A stretch of 64,000 nt of DNA, from contig CADCEC010000002.1 in the NCBI GenBank assembly GCA_902800395.1, forward strand, positions 124,001 to 188,000, given 5' to 3'. Below are positions 16,906 to 25,197 of this stretch, one piece after another; the stretch's first letter is position 1; each line of letters begins with the position of its first letter. The position numbers and the translations under genes were made by a program. Under the pieces are notes generated by a model that was given only the letters and a program-made list of their open reading frames with translations, made no database searches and was not told the origin of the DNA. Source of the DNA: an uncultured Bacteroidota bacterium (GTDB lineage: Bacteria; Bacteroidota; Bacteroidia; Bacteroidales; P3).

Positions 16906-17059
16906 AAGGATAGAATAGCTGAACTTAAAACCGATGCTTATGTAGCAGTTAAAATAGATAAAGACATCATATTGAGCTGACGCTCTTGTTCTCGAAGCTG
17001 TAAAGTCTGGTAAACAATACAACGGAATGAGAATAAGTATGCGGAAGTTCACGCTTTAG
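16906..17059 (+). pseudogene. Decayed gene fragment
   Basis: In the 484-bp gap after the PIN toxin, one frame reads KDRIAELKTDAYVAVKIDKD and then stops at 16978. The +1 frame continues at once with ADALVLEAVKSGKQYNGMRI and ends at 17059. Together they look like about 50 residues of the C-terminal part of a once continuous protein with a single +1 frameshift. No start codon is present. The family is not recognised. The surrounding gap holds a small hairpin (CACGCTTTAGGCGTG, 17050-17064) and AT-rich sequence. Confidence 0.4.
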
Positions 17060-17064
17060 GCGTG
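17050..17064. terminator. Small hairpin in the gap before the P-loop gene
   Basis: CACGCTTTAGGCGTG is a 6-bp stem with a 3-nt loop. No U-run follows directly, so a terminator role is uncertain. Apart from it and the decayed fragment, the gap 16750-17232 shows no gene I can support. Confidence 0.3.
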
Positions 17065-17232
17065 AGTTCCTGACACTTATTTATTCCAATGGTATTACCA
17101 GACACCAACAGCTTCAAATAAGTGGGTTTAATCAAAGAAGGAATTTGCGCCTTTTTTATTTCCCTTATTCAAACATCGGCTTCTGGCTCGTATGGCTGGA
17201 AGTCGATTATTATTATATATAATTAGATATTT

Positions 17233-17688
17233 ATGAACACTATTATCATTAAAGGAAAACAGAATAGCGGAAAGACAACAACAGCCGCTTGCGTACACAA
17301 TGAACTGATTAACCCCGAGGGGGCATTACTCAAACTCTTCCGCACGGCAGGCGGCTATATGCCTGTCATTGGCGAGATGCGCGACTTCTGGTCAGTTCTT
17401 GACCTTGGCAGAAAACGTATCGTTATCATATCACAGGGCGACGATGCAGACTACCTGGAGAAGATGATGGAGCATCTAATATGGTCGTATGCTCCTGATA
17501 TTGTAGTGGTATGTACACGCACCCGTTCTGTAGACGGCTCTTCGTGGAATATGCTGCATGAAAAGTACAATTCGTCGCTCAGAGATGATTGCATCTTCGA
17601 GGTGACATCGACCCCCAATCCTGCAGATGCGCTTAATGCTAAGAAAACTCTTGCCCGTAATATTGTTGATAAAATCAAAACTTTATAG
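17233..17688 (+). CDS. Small P-loop NTPase-like protein
   Basis: 151 residues. A Walker A motif (GKQNSGKTTTA) lies at residues 8-18 after an N-terminal strand, a Walker B-like strand RIVIISQGDD lies near residue 66, and APDIVVVCTRTRS follows. The size and order fit a minimal P-loop nucleotide-binding protein, perhaps kinase-like, but no known family is evident. It ends 2 bp before the large surface protein gene and so may be co-transcribed with it. Whether it serves that protein is unknown. Confidence 0.7.
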   Translation: MNTIIIKGKQNSGKTTTAACVHNELINPEGALLKLFRTAGGYMPVIGEMRDFWSVLDLGRKRIVIISQGDDADYLEKMMEHLIWSYAPDIVVVCTRTRSVDGSSWNMLHEKYNSSLRDDCIFEVTSTPNPADALNAKKTLARNIVDKIKTL

Positions 17689-17690
17689 TT

Positions 17691-20600
17691 ATGAAACGAA
17701 TTATATTTCTGTTTGCATTACTCTCCGTATGCCATTTTGCTTTTGCTTACGACTTCTCGAAAACAATCCCCAGTGGACAGACGTTGTATTTCAATATCCT
17801 TACCGACCCCATACAAGGGGTTGTCGGCGGTGTTGGAACCGTCGAGGTAGTTCACCCTCTCAATGATTATCCATACTACAACAATAGTCAAAAACCAGTC
17901 GGAGACATAGTTATTCCTTCCCAAGTAATTGCCTATGGTAATACATATAATGTTGTCCAGATTGCGCAGAGCGCTTTTAGAAATTGTAGCGGTATAACCA
18001 CTGTTACTTTTCCAACGACTGTTCATACAATCTGGGGGTCTGCTTTCAGTCATTGTACCAATTTACAGGAAATAATTATACCTGATGGATGTGCAGTTTC
18101 TATCCGTTCATCTGCTTTCAGTTATTGTGATAGTCTATCTACAATATCTTTGGGGAGCATGGTTGATACATTATACTCAAACGCGTTTTATGAATGCAAT
18201 AACATCACAACAATCAATCTGAATTCAGAACATTTAAGAAACTCGTATGCCCAGTTTTCCAATGCACGAGTTAAAACTGTCAATATTGGAGCATCTGTAA
18301 AGTATATTCCAAAATCCCTATTTGAAAACTGCGACTCATTAGTATCCGTCATAATTCCAGATTCTGTTACAATAATAAGGAGCAACGCTTTCGCAGGGTG
18401 TGATAACCTCTCTGTGGTTTCTTTAGGAACCCAGCTGGCCAATATTGGTTCATCGGCATTTAGTAGCACAGCGATTCGAAGGGTCTATTTGTCAGATAAT
18501 GTAAGAAAAGTAGGGTCTTATGCATTTAGTAATTGTTCTTCGTTACGTTATGTACATACGGGAAATTATATTGACAGTATTCCTTACTGTGCATTTATGG
18601 GATGTGTTCATTTGGATACATTGAGTACATGTTGCACCTACATTGAGAATATGGCTTTTAATAATTGTGATAGTATTAAAACAATAATATACAATGCACG
18701 GAAAAAGTATATTGATCTCTCTGGCAATCCAATCTTCAACAATCGTATACCGAATCTTAATAATGTTAAAACACTTATTATTGGCGACTCTGTCCATACA
18801 ATCTCACATGGTATGTTTGGTAACCTTGGTATTACTCGGTTGGAATTAGGAAACTCCGTTAAGGTCATCGAGTACAATGCCTTCTATAATTGCCATAATC
18901 TAACAACAGTAACTATTCCAGAGCAAATAGACACTTTACATGAAGGTGCGTTTTGGAATGATTCTACTTTACGTAAAGTAATATTCATGATTCCGAGATG
19001 CAAGATTTACAAACCCTATTCTTCTTCGATTGATCAGACACCAGCATCAGTCTTCCCTCAATGCCCTATTGATAGTGTTATTTTCACAGAAAATGTAAGA
19101 GAGATTCCTGACGGTCTTTTTAGAGGAATGAGTTTAAGTTATGTTCTATTTCCGGACACCCTTGAACGGATTGGCAAATACTCTTTTGCATACAGTGGAA
19201 TTAGAAACCTCCCTAACAATATCAAATACATAGATGACAGGGCTTTTGAAGGATGTGTTAGTTTGGTGGGCCGGTTTACATTATCCCCTAGTTTATTTTC
19301 AATAGGGCAGGGAGCATTTCTTAACTGTGCTGGAATCACCTCGTTAATAGTTGGGAGTTCTGTCAATACTATTGGGGCAAATGCATTCCGAGGTTGTGAA
19401 AATTTAGCATCATTGACTTTCTACAACTCTGTTGAAAGCATTGGAGATTATTCTTTCTATAATTGTAACAACCTTGATACGGTCTATGCTTTACGAGATA
19501 TCCCACCTATCATTGGCAATACCTCCTTTGAAATCGGCAAAACCATTTTTGTTCCCTGTGGCTCGACTGCTGCATATCAGAATGTCTGGGGATCAAACTA
19601 TAATATTACTGATGTCTGGGCTTACCATAATGCTGAAATCGATGTGAACGATAATGCTGCTGGATATGTCGAGTATGCAATTTGCTCTAATCAAGTCATT
19701 TGCTCAGCAGTGGCTAATTATGGATATCATTTTATACGATGGAATGATGGGAGTACGGAAAATCCTTATACGGTTTTATTGTCATGCGACACGACACTTT
19801 CTGCAATATTTGAAAAAAAACTTTATAGTGTTACCATTCCGACTTTTTCGCCTAGTGATGGCAGAGTAATCGGCAGCGATACTACTGTTTATTATCTTGA
19901 TACCTTGACACTTATTGCGATTCCGAGTCATGGTTATCACTTTCTCAAGTGGGAGGATGGTATTACCACCAATCCTCGCACGATTGTAGTGACTCAAGAT
20001 ACATCAATAATGGTTTTTTGGGTTGGTAATGAGTATACACTCACATTCCAGAGTGATGGATTGGGTTTTGTGTATCCATCGAGTGTTACCGGAAGATATC
20101 CGGGAGTTTCACAAAACATAACAGCAGAGCCCTATGTTGGCTATCATTTTACACATTGGGATGATGGAAACACTGAGAATCCACGCCGGTTTGTATTTGA
20201 TAGTAATCGAACGTGCATTGCTTCATTTGTCGTTGACACACACTTTGTCAATCTCCATGTTGACAACCTTGCTCATGGGGCTGTGGAAGGTGAAGGGTAT
20301 TATCCTTATGGAAATGCTGTTACAATCACAGCCGTCCCGTATAGTGGCTATCGTTTCTCACATTGGAGTGATGGTGCGACATATAATCCATACACTTTTG
20401 CTGTATTAGGAGACACATTAATGACTGCTTATTTTATTTCAGAAGGTACTCCTTGGCAAGACACAACGGTCGTGCATGATACGTTCTACATTAATATTCT
20501 AGTTCATGACACAATGATATTGACCGACACGGTGAGGTTTACTGAGTATATTTCAGTGTATGATACCACCTATATCAACGTACCAGTGCACGATACAACC

Positions 20601-21350
20601 ATCATAACCGATACCGTGACATTTACAGAGTATGTGCCCATGCATGATACCACCTATATTGATGTACACGACACAACCATTGTAACTGATACGATAACAC
20701 TGACAGAGTATGTGCCAGTGCATGATACTACCTACATTGATGTACATGATACCACCTTTATACCTGTACACGACACAACTATTCTGGTCGACACGGTGAC
20801 ACTTACAGAGTTTGTGGCGGTACATGACACAACATACATTGATGTGCACGACACAACCTATATCAACGTACCAGTTCACGATACAACCATTGTGACGGAT
20901 ACGGTGACACTTACAGAGTATGTGGCGGTTCATGACACCACCTATATCACACTAACAGACACGGTGACAGTGACACTATACGACACAATTAACAATCTTG
21001 TCTACGACACAATAGATGGCTATATCCATGATACCGTGACGGTGACCGATACCCTCTGGCTGACGATATACGACACTATCCTGATTCACGATACCATCAC
21101 TATCCACGATACCATAGTGGTGGGTGTCGACGAGGTGACATCAATCAATGCCAAGATATATACCAACCAAGGCCAGATTGTGGTGGAAGATGCCGACGGG
21201 AACAACGTGTGGTTCTATGATGTGAACGGTCGTGTGCTTGCCACCAAGCGCGACGAACATGCACCGCTTCGCTTCGACGCTCCCGCCAGCGGCACCTATA
21301 TGATAAAGATTGGCAACCATCCCGCCCGCAAGGTCGTGGTGATACGCTAA
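17691..21350 (+). CDS. BspA-like leucine-rich-repeat surface protein with T9SS type A sorting signal
   Basis: 1219 residues. A signal peptide (MKRIIFLFALLSVCHFAFA) is followed by about 25 BspA/TpLRR-type repeats (residues about 60-630; for example IGSSAFSSTAIRRVYLSDNV). Then come four repeats of the form GYHFxxWxDGxxxNP (about residues 670-915), as in the InlB-B/bacterial repeat class. Next is a stretch of roughly 220 residues dominated by HDTT units, such as VHDTTYIDVHDTT (about 920-1142). The end, FYDVNGRVLATKRD to MIKIGNHPARKVVVIR, fits a T9SS type A C-terminal domain. The protein should cross the outer membrane by T9SS and be anchored at the surface, where BspA relatives bind host proteins or other cells. 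The gene is AT-rich compared with housekeeping neighbours, suggesting transfer or relaxed selection. Confidence 0.88.
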   Translation: MKRIIFLFALLSVCHFAFAYDFSKTIPSGQTLYFNILTDPIQGVVGGVGTVEVVHPLNDYPYYNNSQKPVGDIVIPSQVIAYGNTYNVVQIAQSAFRNCSGITTVTFPTTVHTIWGSAFSHCTNLQEIIIPDGCAVSIRSSAFSYCDSLSTISLGSMVDTLYSNAFYECNNITTINLNSEHLRNSYAQFSNARVKTVNIGASVKYIPKSLFENCDSLVSVIIPDSVTIIRSNAFAGCDNLSVVSLGTQLANIGSSAFSSTAIRRVYLSDNVRKVGSYAFSNCSSLRYVHTGNYIDSIPYCAFMGCVHLDTLSTCCTYIENMAFNNCDSIKTIIYNARKKYIDLSGNPIFNNRIPNLNNVKTLIIGDSVHTISHGMFGNLGITRLELGNSVKVIEYNAFYNCHNLTTVTIPEQIDTLHEGAFWNDSTLRKVIFMIPRCKIYKPYSSSIDQTPASVFPQCPIDSVIFTENVREIPDGLFRGMSLSYVLFPDTLERIGKYSFAYSGIRNLPNNIKYIDDRAFEGCVSLVGRFTLSPSLFSIGQGAFLNCAGITSLIVGSSVNTIGANAFRGCENLASLTFYNSVESIGDYSFYNCNNLDTVYALRDIPPIIGNTSFEIGKTIFVPCGSTAAYQNVWGSNYNITDVWAYHNAEIDVNDNAAGYVEYAICSNQVICSAVANYGYHFIRWNDGSTENPYTVLLSCDTTLSAIFEKKLYSVTIPTFSPSDGRVIGSDTTVYYLDTLTLIAIPSHGYHFLKWEDGITTNPRTIVVTQDTSIMVFWVGNEYTLTFQSDGLGFVYPSSVTGRYPGVSQNITAEPYVGYHFTHWDDGNTENPRRFVFDSNRTCIASFVVDTHFVNLHVDNLAHGAVEGEGYYPYGNAVTITAVPYSGYRFSHWSDGATYNPYTFAVLGDTLMTAYFISEGTPWQDTTVVHDTFYINILVHDTMILTDTVRFTEYISVYDTTYINVPVHDTTIITDTVTFTEYVPMHDTTYIDVHDTTIVTDTITLTEYVPVHDTTYIDVHDTTFIPVHDTTILVDTVTLTEFVAVHDTTYIDVHDTTYINVPVHDTTIVTDTVTLTEYVAVHDTTYITLTDTVTVTLYDTINNLVYDTIDGYIHDTVTVTDTLWLTIYDTILIHDTITIHDTIVVGVDEVTSINAKIYTNQGQIVVEDADGNNVWFYDVNGRVLATKRDEHAPLRFDAPASGTYMIKIGNHPARKVVVIR
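20455..21120 (+). repeat. Coding tandem repeat for the HDTT stalk
   Basis: DNA with a loose 12-nt period (CACGATACnACC-type units, grouped into longer blocks ending in ACnGAGTATGTG) encodes repeated HDTT/xDTV peptide in the surface protein. The blocks differ mostly at third positions, so the array is old enough to have drifted or has been selected at protein level. It could change length by recombination. Confidence 0.75.
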
Positions 21351-21376
21351 AAGCTTTGCATCTCGCAACCAATGAA

Positions 21377-21405
21377 CAAGGCGCCCCGAATGGGGCGCCT
21401 TTGTT
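21377..21405 (+). terminator. Rho-independent-like terminator
   Basis: AAGGCGCCCCGAATGGGGCG and the following CCTTTGTT form a 10-bp GC-rich stem with a 4-nt loop followed by a short T-rich tail, 27 bp after the surface protein stop. Confidence 0.75.
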
Positions 21406-21717
21406 ATTTCGCATAATTCGCCCAATTAGCCAACAAAAACATATCGCCGCTCCAGACTCATGCGTCCTTCAGAATATCTCCCCGTCCCAGAGCATTTTCA
21501 GGAAGTCCAGAATATAAATGAGTTCTTTGTCACCCGACTTGCGGGTGATTGTCTAAAATCTCATAATTTCGGGAGTGTATTCCCGATTTTATTAAGAAAA
21601 TCGGGAGTATGGTAACTTTTTCGTTAAAAACATAATGCAATCCAATCCCCCCTTGGTAGGCGCACCGCCGAACCTGTGGTAAGGCTATCTAATTGGCACC
21701 AAGTTAATGTCTTGTGC
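21406..21717. other. Intergenic stretch without a supported gene
   Basis: No convincing coding frame is seen. It contains small hairpins, CACCCGACTTGCGGGTG (about 21531-21547) and TCGGGAGTGTATTCCCGA (about 21569-21586), the second partly repeated as AATCGGGAGTATGG downstream. These may be degraded mobile or repeat elements. Confidence 0.4.
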
Positions 21718-21797
21718 AGTTGTTGTTCGTCTGTTGTTCGTTTGTTGTTCGTTAAAAAGCGGACAACAAGCGAACAACAGACGAACAACAATCGAAC
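21718..21797. repeat. Long inverted repeat built from tandem GTTGTTCG units
   Basis: The left arm has three tandem units of the form GTTGTTCGTyT, the right arm the complementary CAACAAGCGAACAACAGACG type, with an 8- to 12-nt AT-rich loop. The arms match over about 33 bp with only a few mismatches, giving an 80-nt hairpin. It lies about 100 bp before the GroES-like gene promoter. A structurally similar hairpin with different units is at 51262-51324. Confidence 0.75.
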
Positions 21798-21894
21798 ATA
21801 AGATAAGATAGTGTAGAGGGGAATGGCGGGCTTGGGGGTTGACAGTCGGCGGTCGGTGGAAAAAAAAATATTTTGTTATGTCGCTTTTTTTTCC

Positions 21895-21903
21895 TACTTT
21901 TGC
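21895..21903 (+). promoter_or_regulatory. Promoter of the GroES-like gene
   Basis: TACTTTTGC as -7 element, with TTTTG at 21871-21875 at 19-bp spacing, about 23 nt before the ATG at 21926. The open frame upstream of that ATG passes through this promoter, which supports the later start. Confidence 0.7.
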
Positions 21904-21925
21904 AATTTATATTTTAAGTATAAGA

Positions 21926-22285
21926 ATGGCGAAGAACATCATAGACAATCTGATAGTCATCGGAGACAGGGTGCTGATAGAGCCGTCAATGGCCACCAAG
22001 AAGACCAAAGGGGGCCTGCTGCTGCCTGCCGGCTACCAGGAGAAGGAGGAGGTGCAGACGGGCTATATCCTCAAGTGCGGCCCCGGCTATCCCCTACCCT
22101 CTTCCTCCGACGGCGAGGACTGGAACCCCGCCGACCGCGAACCGCGCTACCTGCCGCTGCAGGTACGACCCGGCGATATGGCTATCTTCCTGCTGAAGAA
22201 CGCCGTGGAGATAAAATACGACGGAAAGAAATACTTCATCGTGCCGCAGAACGGCATACTGATGGTGGAGAGAGAAGAATTCTGA
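21926..22285 (+). CDS. GroES-like (Cpn10 family) protein, divergent stand-alone copy
   Basis: 119 residues from the ATG at 21926 (MAKNIIDNLIVIGDRVLIEP). The Cpn10 fold is indicated by DRVLIEP, TKGGLLLP, GYILKCGPG, VRPGDMAIF and the terminal YFIVPQNGILMVE. An extra loop of about 25 residues (SSSDGEDWNPADREPRYLPL) separates the halves. No groEL follows; the next gene is alaS. It is therefore a divergent co-chaperonin-like protein, not the canonical GroES. Bacteroidetes often carry such a second copy; whether it caps GroEL is unknown. Confidence 0.85.
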   Translation: MAKNIIDNLIVIGDRVLIEPSMATKKTKGGLLLPAGYQEKEEVQTGYILKCGPGYPLPSSSDGEDWNPADREPRYLPLQVRPGDMAIFLLKNAVEIKYDGKKYFIVPQNGILMVEREEF

Positions 22286-22322
22286 TTAGATAATAGTTAA
22301 GAGATAAAAGTTAAGAGTTATT

Positions 22323-24932
22323 ATGACTTCGAACGAGATAAGAAAAGCTTTTTTAGACTATTTTGAGAGTAAGGATCACCATGTGGTGCCGAGTGCGCCG
22401 ATGGTCATCAAGAACGACCCGACGCTGATGTTCACCAACGCCGGCATGAACCAGTTCAAGGACATCTTCCTGGGCAACCAGCAGCGTCAGTGGCCACGCG
22501 CCACCGACAGCCAGAAGTGCCTGCGCGTCAGCGGCAAGCACAACGACCTCGAGGAGGTGGGACATGACACCTACCACCACACGATGTTCGAGATGCTGGG
22601 CAATTGGTCGTTTGGTGATTACTTCAAGAAAGAGGCCATCGCCTACGGCTGGGAGTTCCTCACCGAGGTGATGAAGATTAATAAGGACTGGCTCTACGTC
22701 ACCGTCTTCGGCGGCGACGAGAAGGAGGGCCTCGAAATGGATATGGAGGCCTACAACTTCTGGAAGGAGCACATCAGCGAAGACCGCATCCTGCGCGGCT
22801 CGAAGAAGGACAACTTCTGGGAGATGGGCGACCAAGGTCCCTGCGGCCCCTGCTCGGAGATTCACGTCGACATCCGTCCCGACGAGGAGAAGGCCAAAAT
22901 TCCTGGCAAGGACTTGGTGAACAAGGACAACCCCCAGGTCATCGAAATCTGGAACCTCGTCTTCATGCAGTTCAACCGCAAAGCCGACGGCACCCTAGAG
23001 CCGCTGAAAGCCAAGCATATCGACACCGGCATGGGCTTCGAGCGCCTCTGTATGGTGATGCAGGGCAAGCGCAGCAACTACGACACCGACGTGTTCCAGC
23101 CCCTTATCCAGGAGATTGCCGCCAAATGCGGTAAGAAATATGGTGAGAACGAGGATGCCGACATCGCCATGCGCGTCTGCGCCGACCACCTGCGCGCTGT
23201 GAGCTTCAGCATCGCCGACGGACAGCTGCCCTCGAATGTGAAGGCCGGCTACGTCATCCGCCGCATCCTGCGCCGTGCCGTGCGCTACGGCTACACCTTC
23301 CTCGGATTCACCGAGCCCTTCATCAACACCCTCGTCCCCACCCTCGTGGGTCAGATGGGACACCAGTTCCCTGAACTCAAGAAGCAGCAAGAGCTCATCC
23401 AGCGCATCATCCTCGAAGAGGAGCAGGCCTTCCTGCGCACCCTCGCCGGCGGCATCAAACGCTTCAACGACTACGTCGAAAGTGGAAAGCGGAAAGCGGA
23501 AAGTGGAAAGATTATCGATGGTGCCTTCGCCTTCGAGCTCTTCGACACCTACGGCTTCCCCATCGACCTCACACAGCTGATGGCCAGCGAGAAAGGCTGG
23601 ACGGTGGATATGGTAGGCTTCGAGAAAGGCCTGCAGGAGCAGAAAGAGCGCTCGCGCGGTGCCGCCAAGGTAGAAAGCGACGACTGGCAGGAGCTGCTGC
23701 CGGGCGTGGAGGAGGAATTCATCGGCTACGATGTCCTCGAGGCCGACGTGCGCATTGCACGCTACCGCAGGGTGAAAGCTAAAGACAAGGAGTTCTACCA
23801 GCTGGTCTTCGACCGCACCCCCTTCTACGGCGAGAGTGGCGGTCAGACGGGCGATACAGGTGAGTTGAAAGTGGCAAGTGGAAAATGGAAAGTGGTGAAT
23901 ACCAAGAAGGAAAACGGTCTTATCGTACATATTGTGGACGAGTTGCCCGAGGATTTGGCGGCCACCTTCCACGCCAGCGTGGATGCCGCCCGTCGTCAGG
24001 CTATCGGTAACAACCATACCGCCACCCATCTGATGCACTATGCTCTGCGCCAGGTTCTTGGCGACCATGTGGAACAGAAAGGCTCGAGTGTCGATGCCGA
24101 GCGTCTGCGCTTCGACTTCAGCCACTTCGCCAAACTGAGCCACGAAGAGATTCGCGACGTGGAACGCCGTGTGAACGAGATGATTCGCCAGTGTCTTCCC
24201 CTCGAGGAGCACCGCGCAATGCCCATCGCCGAAGCCCAGAAGCTCGGCGCTATGGCTCTCTTCGGCGAGAAATACGGCGACAAGGTGCGTGTGGTGAAAT
24301 ATGGTCCCAGCATCGAGTTCTGCGGCGGCACCCATGTGGCTAATACCGGCATGATTGGTTCCTTCCGCATCGTCAGCGAGGGCGCCATCGCCGCCGGCAT
24401 GCGCCGCATCGAGGCAGTCACCGCCGCCGGTGCCGAGCGCTACGCCGACGAGCAGCAAGAGCTTTTGACCTCCCTCAACGACATGTTCAAGGGAACCAAG
24501 GACCTGGGCGCCTCTGTTGCTAAACTGCAAGAAGAGAACAACAAGTTGAAAGTGGAAAGTGAAAAGTGGAAAGCGGAAGTCGCCGCCAGCATCGCCAAGG
24601 GCTTCGCCGACAGATTGAAAACCACTCCAATACTTATTGAGCGTGTTGATTTCGATGTCAATACCGTCAAAGATACCCTGATGGCCCTCCGCAACGACAA
24701 CCCCGATATGGCTCTCGTCCTGGGCAGCATCACCGCGGGTAAGCCCGCCCTGCTTATCGTGCTGGGACAGAACCGCGTGGATGCCGGCATGAATGCCGGT
24801 CAGATGGTGCGCACCCTCGGCAAGGAGATTCAGGGAGGTGGCGGAGGACAGCCCCACTTCGCTACCGCCGGAGGCAAGAATCCCGACGGATTGGACAAAG
24901 CCCTCAGTGTGGCAAAAGAATTGATTAATTAA
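22323..24932 (+). CDS. alaS: Alanyl-tRNA synthetase with in-frame repeat insertions
   Basis: 869 residues, class II synthetase with an editing domain. Matching regions are the N-terminal catalytic part (SAPMVIKNDPTLMFTNAGMN starts it), the editing site HTATHLMH (about residue 564) with CGGTH (about residue 666) that binds zinc, and the C-terminal GGGGQPHFATAGG. It attaches alanine to tRNA-Ala and hydrolyses mischarged Ser/Gly-tRNA. Three separate places (23476-23510, 23875-23899, 24545-24580) carry GGAAAGTGGAAA-type repeats that encode ESGKRKAESGK, ASGKWKV and KVESEKWKAE. All lie in linkers between domains, so the enzyme should remain active. Confidence 0.96.
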   Translation: MTSNEIRKAFLDYFESKDHHVVPSAPMVIKNDPTLMFTNAGMNQFKDIFLGNQQRQWPRATDSQKCLRVSGKHNDLEEVGHDTYHHTMFEMLGNWSFGDYFKKEAIAYGWEFLTEVMKINKDWLYVTVFGGDEKEGLEMDMEAYNFWKEHISEDRILRGSKKDNFWEMGDQGPCGPCSEIHVDIRPDEEKAKIPGKDLVNKDNPQVIEIWNLVFMQFNRKADGTLEPLKAKHIDTGMGFERLCMVMQGKRSNYDTDVFQPLIQEIAAKCGKKYGENEDADIAMRVCADHLRAVSFSIADGQLPSNVKAGYVIRRILRRAVRYGYTFLGFTEPFINTLVPTLVGQMGHQFPELKKQQELIQRIILEEEQAFLRTLAGGIKRFNDYVESGKRKAESGKIIDGAFAFELFDTYGFPIDLTQLMASEKGWTVDMVGFEKGLQEQKERSRGAAKVESDDWQELLPGVEEEFIGYDVLEADVRIARYRRVKAKDKEFYQLVFDRTPFYGESGGQTGDTGELKVASGKWKVVNTKKENGLIVHIVDELPEDLAATFHASVDAARRQAIGNNHTATHLMHYALRQVLGDHVEQKGSSVDAERLRFDFSHFAKLSHEEIRDVERRVNEMIRQCLPLEEHRAMPIAEAQKLGAMALFGEKYGDKVRVVKYGPSIEFCGGTHVANTGMIGSFRIVSEGAIAAGMRRIEAVTAAGAERYADEQQELLTSLNDMFKGTKDLGASVAKLQEENNKLKVESEKWKAEVAASIAKGFADRLKTTPILIERVDFDVNTVKDTLMALRNDNPDMALVLGSITAGKPALLIVLGQNRVDAGMNAGQMVRTLGKEIQGGGGGQPHFATAGGKNPDGLDKALSVAKELIN
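23476..23510. repeat. In-gene repeat, SGKWKVE family (alaS site 1)
   Basis: Units of GAAAGTGGAAAGCGGAAAGC type in frame, giving ESGKRKAESGK. Same family as 23875-23899, 24545-24580, 30696-30744, 45411-45444 and 48791-48820. Confidence 0.75.
23875..23899. repeat. In-gene repeat, SGKWKVE family (alaS site 2)
   Basis: GTGGCAAGTGGAAAATGGAA and following bases, in frame, giving VASGKWKVV in the editing-domain region of alaS. Confidence 0.7.
24545..24580. repeat. In-gene repeat, SGKWKVE family (alaS site 3)
   Basis: Units of AGTTGAAAGTGGAAAGTGAA type, in frame, giving KLKVESEKWKAEV within the coiled-coil linker before the C-terminal domain of alaS. Confidence 0.7.
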
Positions 24933-24951
24933 CCTTAAAAACAACAATACT

Positions 24952-25197
24952 ATGGATTTACAGACCATCACAACCTTGATGCTTTCCAAGGACTACAAAG
25001 AAAGAATGAAAGGCGAGTACTATCATGTTGTGAACCGCAAGGAGAACCTTGAGGCTGTGCTGAAACTGTGGGACAGCGGCAAGCTTACCTTCGTTCCCGA
25101 CTGCCCTCGCAGCATCTATGACCTGCAGATGCGCGCCATGAAGGACTATATGGCCGTCCTCGAAGCTCGCGCCAAAATCGAGAAGATTGACCTCTAA
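24952..25197 (+). CDS. Small conserved protein, resembles a phage-associated family
   Basis: 81 residues: a helical start (SKDYKERMKGEYYHVVNRKENLEAVL), a central SGKLTFVPDCPRSIYDLQM, and a helical end (MKDYMAVLEARAKIEKI). The pattern DYKERMKxEYYxxxxRxxxL, then a CP motif and a closing LExRAxIExI helix, resembles small proteins seen in crAss-like phages and Bacteroidetes prophages. That resemblance is from memory and is moderate. The stop codon abuts the tgt start codon with no gap, so the two are translationally coupled. Function unknown. Confidence 0.65.
   Translation: MDLQTITTLMLSKDYKERMKGEYYHVVNRKENLEAVLKLWDSGKLTFVPDCPRSIYDLQMRAMKDYMAVLEARAKIEKIDL

Noticed and set aside
16738..17052. 104-codon minus-strand frame beside the PIN toxin
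   Set aside because: The plus strand shows a better remnant, and the minus-strand product has no plausible fold or promoter.
20455..21120. Possible CRISPR-like array because of regular repeats
   Set aside because: The repeats are in frame within one long coding sequence, have no constant spacer length, and there are no cas genes.
21839..21925. Longer N terminus for the GroES-like protein
   Set aside because: The extension includes the promoter at 21895 and lacks the expected MAKNII-type start.
22995..24989. 664-codon open frame antisense to alaS
   Set aside because: It is a by-product of the codon bias of alaS on the opposite strand. Its translation is Val/Leu/Ala/His-rich without domains, and alaS is certain.
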